DNA of 64,000 nt from Microbacterium sulfonylureivorans (GTDB taxonomy: Bacteria; Actinomycetota; Actinomycetes; Actinomycetales; Microbacteriaceae): NCBI RefSeq assembly GCF_003999995.1, contig NZ_RJAD01000004.1, forward strand, positions 124,001 to 188,000. The letters run 5' to 3'. Positions within the stretch are counted from its first letter, which is position 1. Each line of letters starts with the position of its first letter. Position numbers and translations under genes: made by a program. Below are positions 24,314 through 31,228 of this stretch, piece by piece. The notes under the pieces were generated by a model. It had not been told where the DNA came from. It was given only the letters and a program-made list of their open reading frames with translations, and made no database searches.

Positions 24314-26767
24314 TCACGCCCGGCGCTCGAGCCGGACGACCACCGACTTCGACGTCGGCGTGCCGCTCACGTCGGCGACGGAGTCGAGCGGCACGAGCAC
24401 GTTCGTCTCGGGGTAGTACGCGGCGGCGTTGCCCCGCGGGGTGCGGTACGCCACGACGCGGAACGCCTCGGCACGCCGCTCCTGGAGGATGCCGTCGACA
24501 CCGCGCCACTCGGAGACCAGATCGACGATCTCGTCCTCGGCGAAGCCCATCTCGGCGATGTCCTTCGCGTTGACGAGGACGACGCGGCGGCCGCCGTGGA
24601 TGCCCCGGTACCGGTCGTCCTTGCCGTAGATCGTGGTGTTGTACTGGTCGTGCGAGCGCAGCGTCTGCAGCAGCAGTCGTCCGCGCGGGATCACGGGGAA
24701 CTCGAGCGGATTCGTGGTGAACCGCGCCCTGCCGTCTGCCGTCGCGAACCGACGCGCGTCCCGCGGCCCGTTGGGCAGATGCAGGGTGCGACCCTTGTCG
24801 ATGCGCTCCTCGTAGTCGTCGAACCCGGGGATCACCCGTTCGATGTGCGCGCGGATCAGCGCGTAGTCGGACTCGAGAGCGGCCCAGTCGGCGTGGGGCG
24901 CGGTGCGCGCACGCCGCGTTGCGGAGAGCGGATGCCGCGCCCCGGCCGGGTGGGAGCCGCCCGCTTGCTCGGCCGCCGTGCGCTCGACCTGGCCGCGGTC
25001 GACGTCGGCGGCATCCACCGGCGCCGCCGACGTCTCCGGGGCCGGGGCATCCGCTCGCCCGAACAGCAGCCCGCACAGGCGCGCGACGATCGAGACCTCG
25101 CTCAGCAGCTCGTCGGACGGCGGCGCGAGACGGCCGCGGGACGAGTGCACGGCGCCCATCGAGTCCTCGACGGTGACGCGCTGCTCGCGGCCGCCGCGCC
25201 GGTCGCGGTCGGTGCGGCCGAGCGTGGGCAGGATGATCGCACGGCGTCCGGTCACGACGTGGGAGCGGTTGAGCTTGGTCGACACCTGAACGGAGAGGTC
25301 GACGCGCGCCATGGCCGCTTCGACGACGGCGGTGTCGGGCGTCGCCGAGACGAAGTTGCCCCCCATCCCCATGAAGAACCGCACCCTGCCGTCGCGCATG
25401 GCGCGGATCGCCTCGACCGTGTCGAAGCCGTGCTCGCGGGGAGCGGCGAACCCGAACTCGGCATCGAGCGCGTCGAGGAACGCGGCCGACGGCTTCTCGT
25501 AGATGCCGACGGTTCGGTCGCCCTGCACGTTGGAGTGGCCGCGCACCGGGCACACCCCGGCACCGGTGCGGCCGATGTTGCCCTGCAGCAGCAGCATGTT
25601 CACGACATCGCGCAGCGTCGGCACCGAATGCTTGTGCTGGGTGAGGCCCATCGCCCAGCAGACGATCGTCGCCTTCGAGGTGCGCACGGCCTCCCCCACC
25701 CGGCGGAGCGCCTTCTCGGGCAGCCCGGTGGCTTCGACGAGATCTCGCCACGAGGCATCCGCCATCGCCTGCCGGTACGCCTCGAAGCCGCTCGTGTGCT
25801 CCGCGATGAATGCATGATCGAGCACACCGCCCCCCGCAGCCTCGGCCTCGAGCAGGTGCTTGCCGATCGCCTGGAACAGCGCCTGGTCGCCGCCGAGGCG
25901 GATCTGCACGAACTGGTCGGCGAGCTTCGTGCCGCCGAACGCCACGCCGCGCACGGTCTGGGGGTTGTCGAAGCGGATCAGGCCCGCCTCGGGCAGCGGG
26001 TTCACGGCGATGATCGTCGCGCCGCGCGACTTGGCCTTCTCGAGCGCCGACAGCATGCGCGGGTGGTTCGTGCCGGGGTTCTGGCCCGCGACGATCAGCA
26101 GGTCCGCGTCGTGGATGTCGTCGATCGACACGGTGCCCTTGCCGATCCCGATGGTCTCGGTGAGCGCCGATCCCGACGACTCGTGGCACATGTTGGAGCA
26201 GTCGGGCAGATTGTTCGTCCCCACACCGCGCACCAGCAGCTGGTAGAGGAAGGCCGCCTCGTTGGACGTGCGGCCCGACGTGTAGAACACGGTGTCGTCG
26301 GGGTCGTCGATTGCGGCGATCTCGTCGGCGATCTCACGCAGGGCGTCCTCCCACGAGATCGGGCGGTAGTGGGTGGCGCCCTCGTCGAGGATCATCGGAT
26401 GCGTCAGCCTGCCCTGCTGCCCGAGCCACCAGTCGTCGTGGCCGCGCAGGTCGTCGATCGAGTGCGCCGCGAAGAACTCCGGCCCGATCCGGCGCAGCGT
26501 CGCCTCCTCGGCGACGGCTTTGGCGCCGTTCTCGCAGAACTCCGCGACGTGGCGCTTGTCCTCCTCCGGCCACGCACAGCCCGGGCAGTCGAAGCCGTCC
26601 TTCTGGTTGACCTGCATGAGGGTCTGCACCGACCGGGCGACGCCCATCTGCTCGTTCGCGATCTGCAGCGCGTGCAGCACCCCGGGCACGCCGACGGCGA
26701 CCTTCTTGGGCTTCGTGACGCGGACGCGCGTCTCATCGATGTCGGCTTTCGGGGGCTTCGTCGCCAT
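24314..26767 (-). CDS. FdhF/YdeP-family molybdopterin oxidoreductase
   Basis: An 817-residue molybdopterin enzyme of the FdhF/YdeP family. It has the family's DGFDCPGCAWPEE near residue 58, the candidate Mo-ligand Cys in NMCHESSG, GQNPGTNHPR, GNIGRTGAGVCPVRGHSN and a C-terminal molydopterin-binding domain (NTTIYGKDDRYRGIHGGRRV). No selenocysteine codon is needed. The biochemical role of YdeP-type proteins is not settled; some are linked to acid resistance or formate oxidation. About residues 567-622 form a low-complexity insertion absent from the usual family layout, marked by an inverted repeat in the DNA. It is the only obvious molybdoenzyme in the window. Confidence 0.9.
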   Translation of the reverse strand: MATKPPKADIDETRVRVTKPKKVAVGVPGVLHALQIANEQMGVARSVQTLMQVNQKDGFDCPGCAWPEEDKRHVAEFCENGAKAVAEEATLRRIGPEFFAAHSIDDLRGHDDWWLGQQGRLTHPMILDEGATHYRPISWEDALREIADEIAAIDDPDDTVFYTSGRTSNEAAFLYQLLVRGVGTNNLPDCSNMCHESSGSALTETIGIGKGTVSIDDIHDADLLIVAGQNPGTNHPRMLSALEKAKSRGATIIAVNPLPEAGLIRFDNPQTVRGVAFGGTKLADQFVQIRLGGDQALFQAIGKHLLEAEAAGGGVLDHAFIAEHTSGFEAYRQAMADASWRDLVEATGLPEKALRRVGEAVRTSKATIVCWAMGLTQHKHSVPTLRDVVNMLLLQGNIGRTGAGVCPVRGHSNVQGDRTVGIYEKPSAAFLDALDAEFGFAAPREHGFDTVEAIRAMRDGRVRFFMGMGGNFVSATPDTAVVEAAMARVDLSVQVSTKLNRSHVVTGRRAIILPTLGRTDRDRRGGREQRVTVEDSMGAVHSSRGRLAPPSDELLSEVSIVARLCGLLFGRADAPAPETSAAPVDAADVDRGQVERTAAEQAGGSHPAGARHPLSATRRARTAPHADWAALESDYALIRAHIERVIPGFDDYEERIDKGRTLHLPNGPRDARRFATADGRARFTTNPLEFPVIPRGRLLLQTLRSHDQYNTTIYGKDDRYRGIHGGRRVVLVNAKDIAEMGFAEDEIVDLVSEWRGVDGILQERRAEAFRVVAYRTPRGNAAAYYPETNVLVPLDSVADVSGTPTSKSVVVRLERRA
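24926..25056. repeat. In-frame insertion bracketed by an 11-bp inverted repeat
   Basis: GAGCGGATGCC (24926-24936) is exactly inverted as GGCATCCGCTC (25046-25056), with CCCCGGCC/GGCCGGGG extending the pairing nearby. The bracketed 131 bases encode the Ala/Pro/Arg-rich insertion at residues 571-614 of the FdhF-type protein, and a third GCATCC lies at 25011-25016. It looks like a palindromic element inserted without breaking the frame. Confidence 0.6.
24930..24944 (+). repeat. Exact 15-base copy of motif variant GGATGCCGCGCCCCG
   Basis: Inside the FdhF-type gene, whose strand reads the complement as Gly-Ala-Arg-His-Pro, a different frame from the modC and moeZ copies. Confidence 0.85.
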
Positions 26768-26783
26768 GCCTCCAGGCTAGGCT

Positions 26784-26820
26784 CTCGCCGGCGCCGCGGC
26801 GGCGCTGGGGACTCGGCGAG
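26784..26820 (-). terminator. Hairpin between lepB-like gene and FdhF-type gene
   Basis: CTCGCCG (26784-26790) pairs with CGGCGAG (26814-26820), and the interior GCGCCGC/GGCGGCGC can extend the stem. It follows the signal peptidase stop and precedes the FdhF-type start on the same strand. Confidence 0.5.
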
Positions 26821-26850
26821 CGGTTCAGCAGAGAATGCGGCCGGTGCGAC

Positions 26851-27471
26851 TCAGCCCGCCCACCAGGCCCGCACCGTGCCGCGGAGGTCGGCGCGGGCGA
26901 CCGCGCCGTGTCCGGGGGCCGAGACGGTCTCGCGAGAGTCGGCCGAGGCTTCCCGGTTGTCGCCCATGACCCACACGGCATCGTCGGGCACCGTCACCCG
27001 GAACGGGGTGCTTCCGCCCGGCCGCGCATCGTCGACGAAGGGCTCGTCCACCGGATCGTCGTTGACGACGAGGCGCCCGGTGCCGGCCTCGCAGCAGACG
27101 ACGACGTCGCCCGCGACGCCGACGATGCGCTTGACGAGCACGGTGCCCGGCGAGCCCGACCACCCCTCGCGGTCGACGAGGAGCACGATGTCGCCTCGCA
27201 CCGGCGTCGTCCAGCGGTCGTAGACGACGGTGTCTCCGCTGCGCAGCGTCGGGGTCATCGACCCGTTGCGCACGGTCGCCACGCCGAGTGCCGCCGTCGC
27301 GAGGGATGCCACGAGCACCGGCACGGCGACGGCGGCCAGCGCGAGCAGGCGACGTGGGCGGACGAGCGGATGCCGCGTCCCGCCGCCGTCGGAGAACGGA
27401 GCAGGATCGGCGACGGCGGACGCGGCATCCCTCCCCGTGATGGCGGACGGGCGATCGTCCAGCGCGGTCAC
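26851..27471 (-). CDS. lepB: Signal peptidase I
   Basis: A 206-residue type I signal peptidase. It has one membrane helix (about 42-66), catalytic Ser71 in NGSMTPTL, catalytic Lys114 in VLVKRIVG and the conserved VMGDNREASADSR block. Residues 1-38 are an unusual low-complexity cytoplasmic tail encoded by a DNA palindrome (27368-27430). The start GTG 27471 overlaps the DUF305 gene stop by four bases, so the peptidase is co-expressed with DUF305 and may process the exported proteins of this cluster. The GNAT- or Sec-wide house-keeping role cannot be excluded. Confidence 0.9.
   Translation of the reverse strand: MTALDDRPSAITGRDAASAVADPAPFSDGGGTRHPLVRPRRLLALAAVAVPVLVASLATAALGVATVRNGSMTPTLRSGDTVVYDRWTTPVRGDIVLLVDREGWSGSPGTVLVKRIVGVAGDVVVCCEAGTGRLVVNDDPVDEPFVDDARPGGSTPFRVTVPDDAVWVMGDNREASADSRETVSAPGHGAVARADLRGTVRAWWAG
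27368..27430. repeat. Palindromic GGATGCCGCGTCC element in lepB coding sequence
   Basis: GGATGCCGCGTCC (27368-27380) is exactly inverted as GGACGCGGCATCC (27418-27430). Inside it, CCGCCGTCG (27383-27391) pairs with CGACGGCGG (27411-27419). The hairpin codes for the disordered N-terminal tail of the signal peptidase. Confidence 0.65.
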
Positions 27472-28157
27472 TGGTCCCCGGCGAGCAGCGCGGTCATCGC
27501 GGTGATCTCGCGTTCCTGCTCGACGAGGACGTGCTTGCCCGACGTGCGGACGAAGGCGTTCGAGCCCTCGGTGACCGCGATCGTGGCCATCGCGAGCGCC
27601 CCTTCGTGGTGGACGATCATGAGCTCGAGGAAGAGCCTGTCTGCTTCGGCGCCCTCGGCCTCGTCGAGGGCGGCGAGCTGCGCAGGGGTCGCCATGCCCT
27701 TCATCCCCGCATGGTCTGCGTGGTCGCCGCACCCGGTCGGGATGCTGCCGGCAGACGCGTCGTGCGCCGCATGGGCGGCTCCCACGCCGTCGACGGGGAT
27801 GGCGCGGGTCCAGGCATCCTGCCACGCGTGCATCGTGTCGATCTCCGTCGACTGGTCGACGACGATGAACTCGGCGAGCGCCCGGGTGCGCTCGCGAACG
27901 TCTTCGGCCTCGAGCACCAGCCGGCTCAGTTCGAGCGCCTGCTCGTGGTGCGGGATCATGCCCTCGATGTAGCAGTGGTCGGCGACCGACGGGTACTCCG
28001 CCGCCGCGGGCGGCGCCGCACCGGATGCCGCAGCCACCGGCGCGGTCGTCGCCACGCCGTCGCGGGGAGCGGTCATGCCGAACGCCACCGTCGCGAGCCC
28101 GGCCAGTCCGGCCGTGACGGCGAGGACGACTCCGGCTCCTGCAGCACGACTGCGCAT
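27468..28157 (-). CDS. Exported DUF305 protein (copper-binding type)
   Basis: A 229-residue exported protein with an N-terminal signal/anchor (residues 5-28). It contains two copies of the DUF305 His motif: MIPHHEQALELS near residue 67 and LMIVHHEGALAMA toward the C-terminus. Between them is a His-rich stretch with CGDHADHAGMKGM, also likely to bind metal. The DUF305 protein CopM of cyanobacteria binds copper; by analogy this may carry or buffer copper outside the membrane. It lies downstream of a copper amine oxidase gene and overlaps the signal peptidase gene. Confidence 0.88.
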   Translation of the reverse strand: MRSRAAGAGVVLAVTAGLAGLATVAFGMTAPRDGVATTAPVAAASGAAPPAAAEYPSVADHCYIEGMIPHHEQALELSRLVLEAEDVRERTRALAEFIVVDQSTEIDTMHAWQDAWTRAIPVDGVGAAHAAHDASAGSIPTGCGDHADHAGMKGMATPAQLAALDEAEGAEADRLFLELMIVHHEGALAMATIAVTEGSNAFVRTSGKHVLVEQEREITAMTALLAGDQ

Positions 28158-28187
28158 CGAGGTCCTTTCGGGTCAGGAGGTGGAGGT

Positions 28188-28226
28188 GGCCAGGGGGCGG
28201 CGCGGCGAGCACGCCGCCCCCTGGCC
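28188..28226 (-). terminator. Strong hairpin after the amine oxidase catalytic gene's neighbour
   Basis: GGCCAGGGGGCGGCG (28188-28202) and CGCCGCCCCCTGGCC (28212-28226) form a perfect 15-bp stem with a 9-base loop. It lies nine bases past the amine oxidase stop on the minus strand, so it probably ends or attenuates that unit before the DUF305-lepB pair. Confidence 0.75.
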
Positions 28227-28234
28227 GCGGTGTG

Positions 28235-30145
28235 TCAGGCGTGCGCCTTCAGCCCCGCCGAGCGACGCAGGTACCAGGAGGTGCCCGCGAGGCCGGCGCC
28301 GGCGACGAGGAGCACGATGCCCGACAGCAGCCAGCGGTTCGCATCGGTGCCGGTCGACGCGAGGGCACCGAGGACGGCCGCGGGCGACGCTGCGGCCACC
28401 GTGAAGGTGCCCTCCGCGACGATCGACGACGTCTGGCCGGTCAGCACAAGCCGGTGCTCACCGGTCGGCGTGTCCGCCGGGACGATGAACTGGACGCTCA
28501 CCTCGCCGTCCTCGTCGGCGACGAAGGTGCCGACGTCGACGGGGTCGGAGTGCATGACCGCACTGACGGTCTCACCGGGGGTGAATCCGGCCGCCGTCGC
28601 CGTCTGCGTCGCACCGGGGGCGACCTCGGACTGCCCGAACGAGACCGGGTTGGCCGGCGGCGTCTCGCCGTCGTCCGTCGGGTCGGTCGTGGGCGCCGGT
28701 GTGGCGCCGTCGGTCGGTTCGGCGGTGGGCGTGGGCTCCGATGTCGGCTCTGTCGTCGGCGTCGGCTCGCTGGTCGGCGTCGGCTCCGAGGTGGGCGTCG
28801 GCTCGGTCGTCGGCGTCGGTGTGGCGGTGGGCGAGGCGGTCGGCGTCGGCGTGATGTTCGGGTTCGGAACGCCGCGCATGTCGCCGTTCACCCACTTGCG
28901 GCCCTCCGGGATGATCGGATTCTGCGCCGCGAAATCGCGCGGGTAGAGGGTGAAGCCCTGCCAGTGGATCGGCATGGGGCTCTGGTCCTCGTCCCGGTTG
29001 ATGTGGTGGAACCCGACGTTGACCCACGCGATCGGGTCTTCGAGCGTTTCGCCGTCGGCGATGTAGTCGGTCACCATCTCTCCGGCCTTCGACGGGATCA
29101 GGTTGTGGCTCGCGTGGATCTCGTCCGACTTCGCCTTGGTGAACGCGATGTCGTAGTCGGTCTCCGGGTTCAGGTTGTAGGCCTGGTCGCGAGGCACGAT
29201 GATCTCGTACGAGCGCGCGTGACCGTCGGCGTTCAGGCTCGCGGGGTTGACGACACGGTATGCCTCGCGGTTGGAGCCGAGCGTCTTGGTCTCGTTCGTG
29301 ATCTCGGTGAGCGCCGTCTCGAGGATCGCCGTGTGACCGGTGTCGCCGGTCGTGCCGTACTCGCCGGTCGGCGTGGTCGCGAACTTCTCGACCTTCAGGT
29401 CTGAGCCGCTGTCGATCCCGAAGTCCACGCGCCAGAACGCCGAGTGGTAGTGGTTGACGGCGAAGTCCTCCTGGCCGGGCGCGATCGGCCAGCCCTGGTT
29501 GACGACGTCGACGTAGTCGTTGGGCGACAGGTCACCGGTCGCGCCGAGCTGCACCGAGATCTCGCCGTCGTCGTGGAAGCGGTACTGCGTCTGGTACTCG
29601 TACCAGCCGATCCGCGAGACCGTGTGCAGGACGAGGTCGGTGCCCTGGGCGGCGTAGAGCGCGTCGCGGGTGATGTTCGAGCGGTACGCGAGCCCGGAGT
29701 CCTCCTCCCCGATGCAGATCGCGGGGATGACGCCGCGGGTCGCGTCGACCCAGGAGGTGCGGACCTCGCCGACGGGGCAGTCGACGGCCTCGATGGCCTG
29801 CAGCCGGCGTCCGCCGACCTGGTAGGTCGTGACGTCGTTGTACTCGGTGGCGCCGGTGTCGTACGGCACGTTGAGCTGCGCGAGGGCGATCGAGTCGAGC
29901 ACGAGGATCGGCGACGCGTCGTCGCGCGGCTGGTAGGCCACCTTGTCGAGCACCAGTCCTCGGTACGAGTCGATCCGCCAGCACATCTGCCAGCTCGAGC
30001 CGGAGTCCATCTCCTCCGAGACGAGCGACTCGCCGGAGCAGGATGCCTCGGTGACGGTCTGCGCCGTCGCCGCGACGGGTGCGGTGAGGATGAGACCTCC
30101 CGCGAGCAGGGCGACCGCTGTGGCCGCGCTGAGGATGCGTTTCAT
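28235..30145 (-). CDS. Wall-anchored copper amine oxidase catalytic domain
   Basis: A 636-residue exported protein. After a signal peptide (1-29), residues 50-410 match the catalytic domain of copper amine oxidases: probable base D104 in EYNDVTTYQVGG, candidate topaquinone Tyr182 in GWYEY, and copper ligands H232, H234 (NHYH) and H380 or H381 (VGFHHINRDED). The usual N-terminal N2/N3 domains are missing but resemble the product of the next gene upstream. The Asn normally before the cofactor Tyr is Trp181. A Pro/Thr/Glu repeat stalk (431-494), an Ig-like domain (498-583) and LASTG (595-599) with a hydrophobic tail and Arg-Arg follow, a class E sortase signal. ATG 30145 has GGAGAG upstream. Confidence 0.85.
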   Translation of the reverse strand: MKRILSAATAVALLAGGLILTAPVAATAQTVTEASCSGESLVSEEMDSGSSWQMCWRIDSYRGLVLDKVAYQPRDDASPILVLDSIALAQLNVPYDTGATEYNDVTTYQVGGRRLQAIEAVDCPVGEVRTSWVDATRGVIPAICIGEEDSGLAYRSNITRDALYAAQGTDLVLHTVSRIGWYEYQTQYRFHDDGEISVQLGATGDLSPNDYVDVVNQGWPIAPGQEDFAVNHYHSAFWRVDFGIDSGSDLKVEKFATTPTGEYGTTGDTGHTAILETALTEITNETKTLGSNREAYRVVNPASLNADGHARSYEIIVPRDQAYNLNPETDYDIAFTKAKSDEIHASHNLIPSKAGEMVTDYIADGETLEDPIAWVNVGFHHINRDEDQSPMPIHWQGFTLYPRDFAAQNPIIPEGRKWVNGDMRGVPNPNITPTPTASPTATPTPTTEPTPTSEPTPTSEPTPTTEPTSEPTPTAEPTDGATPAPTTDPTDDGETPPANPVSFGQSEVAPGATQTATAAGFTPGETVSAVMHSDPVDVGTFVADEDGEVSVQFIVPADTPTGEHRLVLTGQTSSIVAEGTFTVAAASPAAVLGALASTGTDANRWLLSGIVLLVAGAGLAGTSWYLRRSAGLKAHA

Positions 30146-30162
30146 CGGGTTTCTCTCCATGG

Positions 30163-30987
30163 TCATGAGACGGACAGGACGGTGCTGGTGGACAGGTTGA
30201 CGACGTACGTGGTGGTGGTCAGGAACGAACCCCCGTCGACCTGCGCGAGCAGCTGCACGCAGCGGTCGACGCCGCACGACTCGGCGCCGAAGGATCCGGC
30301 ATCCGTGATGAACGAGTGGGCGGTGAGCTCGACCTCGGCGGAGCCGGGGGTGAGCGCCGAACCGCCGGTGAGGGTCGCGAACTCCTGGTCGAGCGGCTCC
30401 GACAGGTCGGAGTCGAGCAGAAGCTCCCACGCGAGCGCGGTCTCGGCGTCGGTCGGAGCGGGCTGGGTGCCGCTCGCACGCTCGACGGTCTCGACCTTGC
30501 CCTTCGTGACGTTGACGATCATGCTCACCGTCTCGTTCGTCGCGTAGTCGTAGTAGAGCGACAGCAGGCGGCGCTGACCGTCGGTGTACGCCTGCGGGTC
30601 GGCGACATCGGTCGAGAGGAACTGGAGTCCGGTGTCACCGAACAGGTCGCCCCCGGCGGCGAACGCGGCGTCCTGAGCACCGAGGTAGCGGACGTACTCG
30701 ACCTCGGCGCCGGAGAGCTGATCGTAGGCGGCGGCGACCGTCGCCGGATGCGCGATCGTCTCGGCCTTCTCGGGCGCGTCCTCGTCGGTGCTGTCGGCAG
30801 CGATCGGGGTGGCCGCGGCGTTCTGCGGCGACGAGGTCGCCTGCACGGCGGTCTGCGTCGCGAAGACGAGGGCGACGGCGGCTGCGCCCGCAGCGACGGC
30901 CGACGCGACGCCGAGCGCGCGCGGGCTGACCAGGCGCCGCGAGGGCGGCGGCGAGTCTCCCTCTGGCGAGAGCTGTGTGTCAGTCAC
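30163..30987 (-). CDS. Exported protein resembling amine oxidase N2/N3 domains
   Basis: A 274-residue protein with a hydrophobic export or anchor helix (24-45) after a twin Arg. From residue 69 it reads like the N2 and N3 domains of copper amine oxidases: LSGAEVEYVRYLG, then RRLLSLYYDYATNETVSMIV, TKGKVETVERASGTQPAPTD, and at the end CVQLLAQVDGGSFLTTTTYV. It starts with GTG 30987 with AAAGGA upstream, and its stop is 17 bases before the catalytic-domain gene. I infer that the oxidase is made as two exported chains. The similarity was judged by eye, so the alternative is an unrelated exported partner. Confidence 0.7.
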   Translation of the reverse strand: MTDTQLSPEGDSPPPSRRLVSPRALGVASAVAAGAAAVALVFATQTAVQATSSPQNAAATPIAADSTDEDAPEKAETIAHPATVAAAYDQLSGAEVEYVRYLGAQDAAFAAGGDLFGDTGLQFLSTDVADPQAYTDGQRRLLSLYYDYATNETVSMIVNVTKGKVETVERASGTQPAPTDAETALAWELLLDSDLSEPLDQEFATLTGGSALTPGSAEVELTAHSFITDAGSFGAESCGVDRCVQLLAQVDGGSFLTTTTYVVNLSTSTVLSVS

Positions 30988-31228
30988 AGGGTTCCTTTCG
31001 ATGGGGAAGTCGCGGTGCATGCCCCGCGTCGTCGTGATTCTTCGCCGTCGCCGTTTCCCCTCTGTGTGATCGGGTGGACGCCGAGCGAAATCCTGTTGAG
31101 ACGGCTGGACCGACTCCTCGCCCCGTGGTCTCAGTCGGCGACACGCGCCCGAAACACGCGGCGGCGTCCCGCGCAATCCGGCATCGCTACCCTCGCGGCA
31201 CGCCCTCACCGGCGGAGCAGGAGGAAGC

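Noticed and set aside
24926..25056. The FdhF insertion as a frameshift or sequencing error
   Set aside because: Reading frame and family similarity resume cleanly on both sides, and the inverted-repeat edges are exact.
24314..26767. A selenocysteine formate dehydrogenase
   Set aside because: There is no in-frame TGA in the gene; the candidate Mo ligand is a Cys, and the family is FdhF/YdeP.
28661..28855. A tandem-repeat tract that might be a CRISPR or minisatellite
   Set aside because: It is the Pro/Thr/Glu stalk of the amine oxidase. The units vary in length and have no regular spacers.
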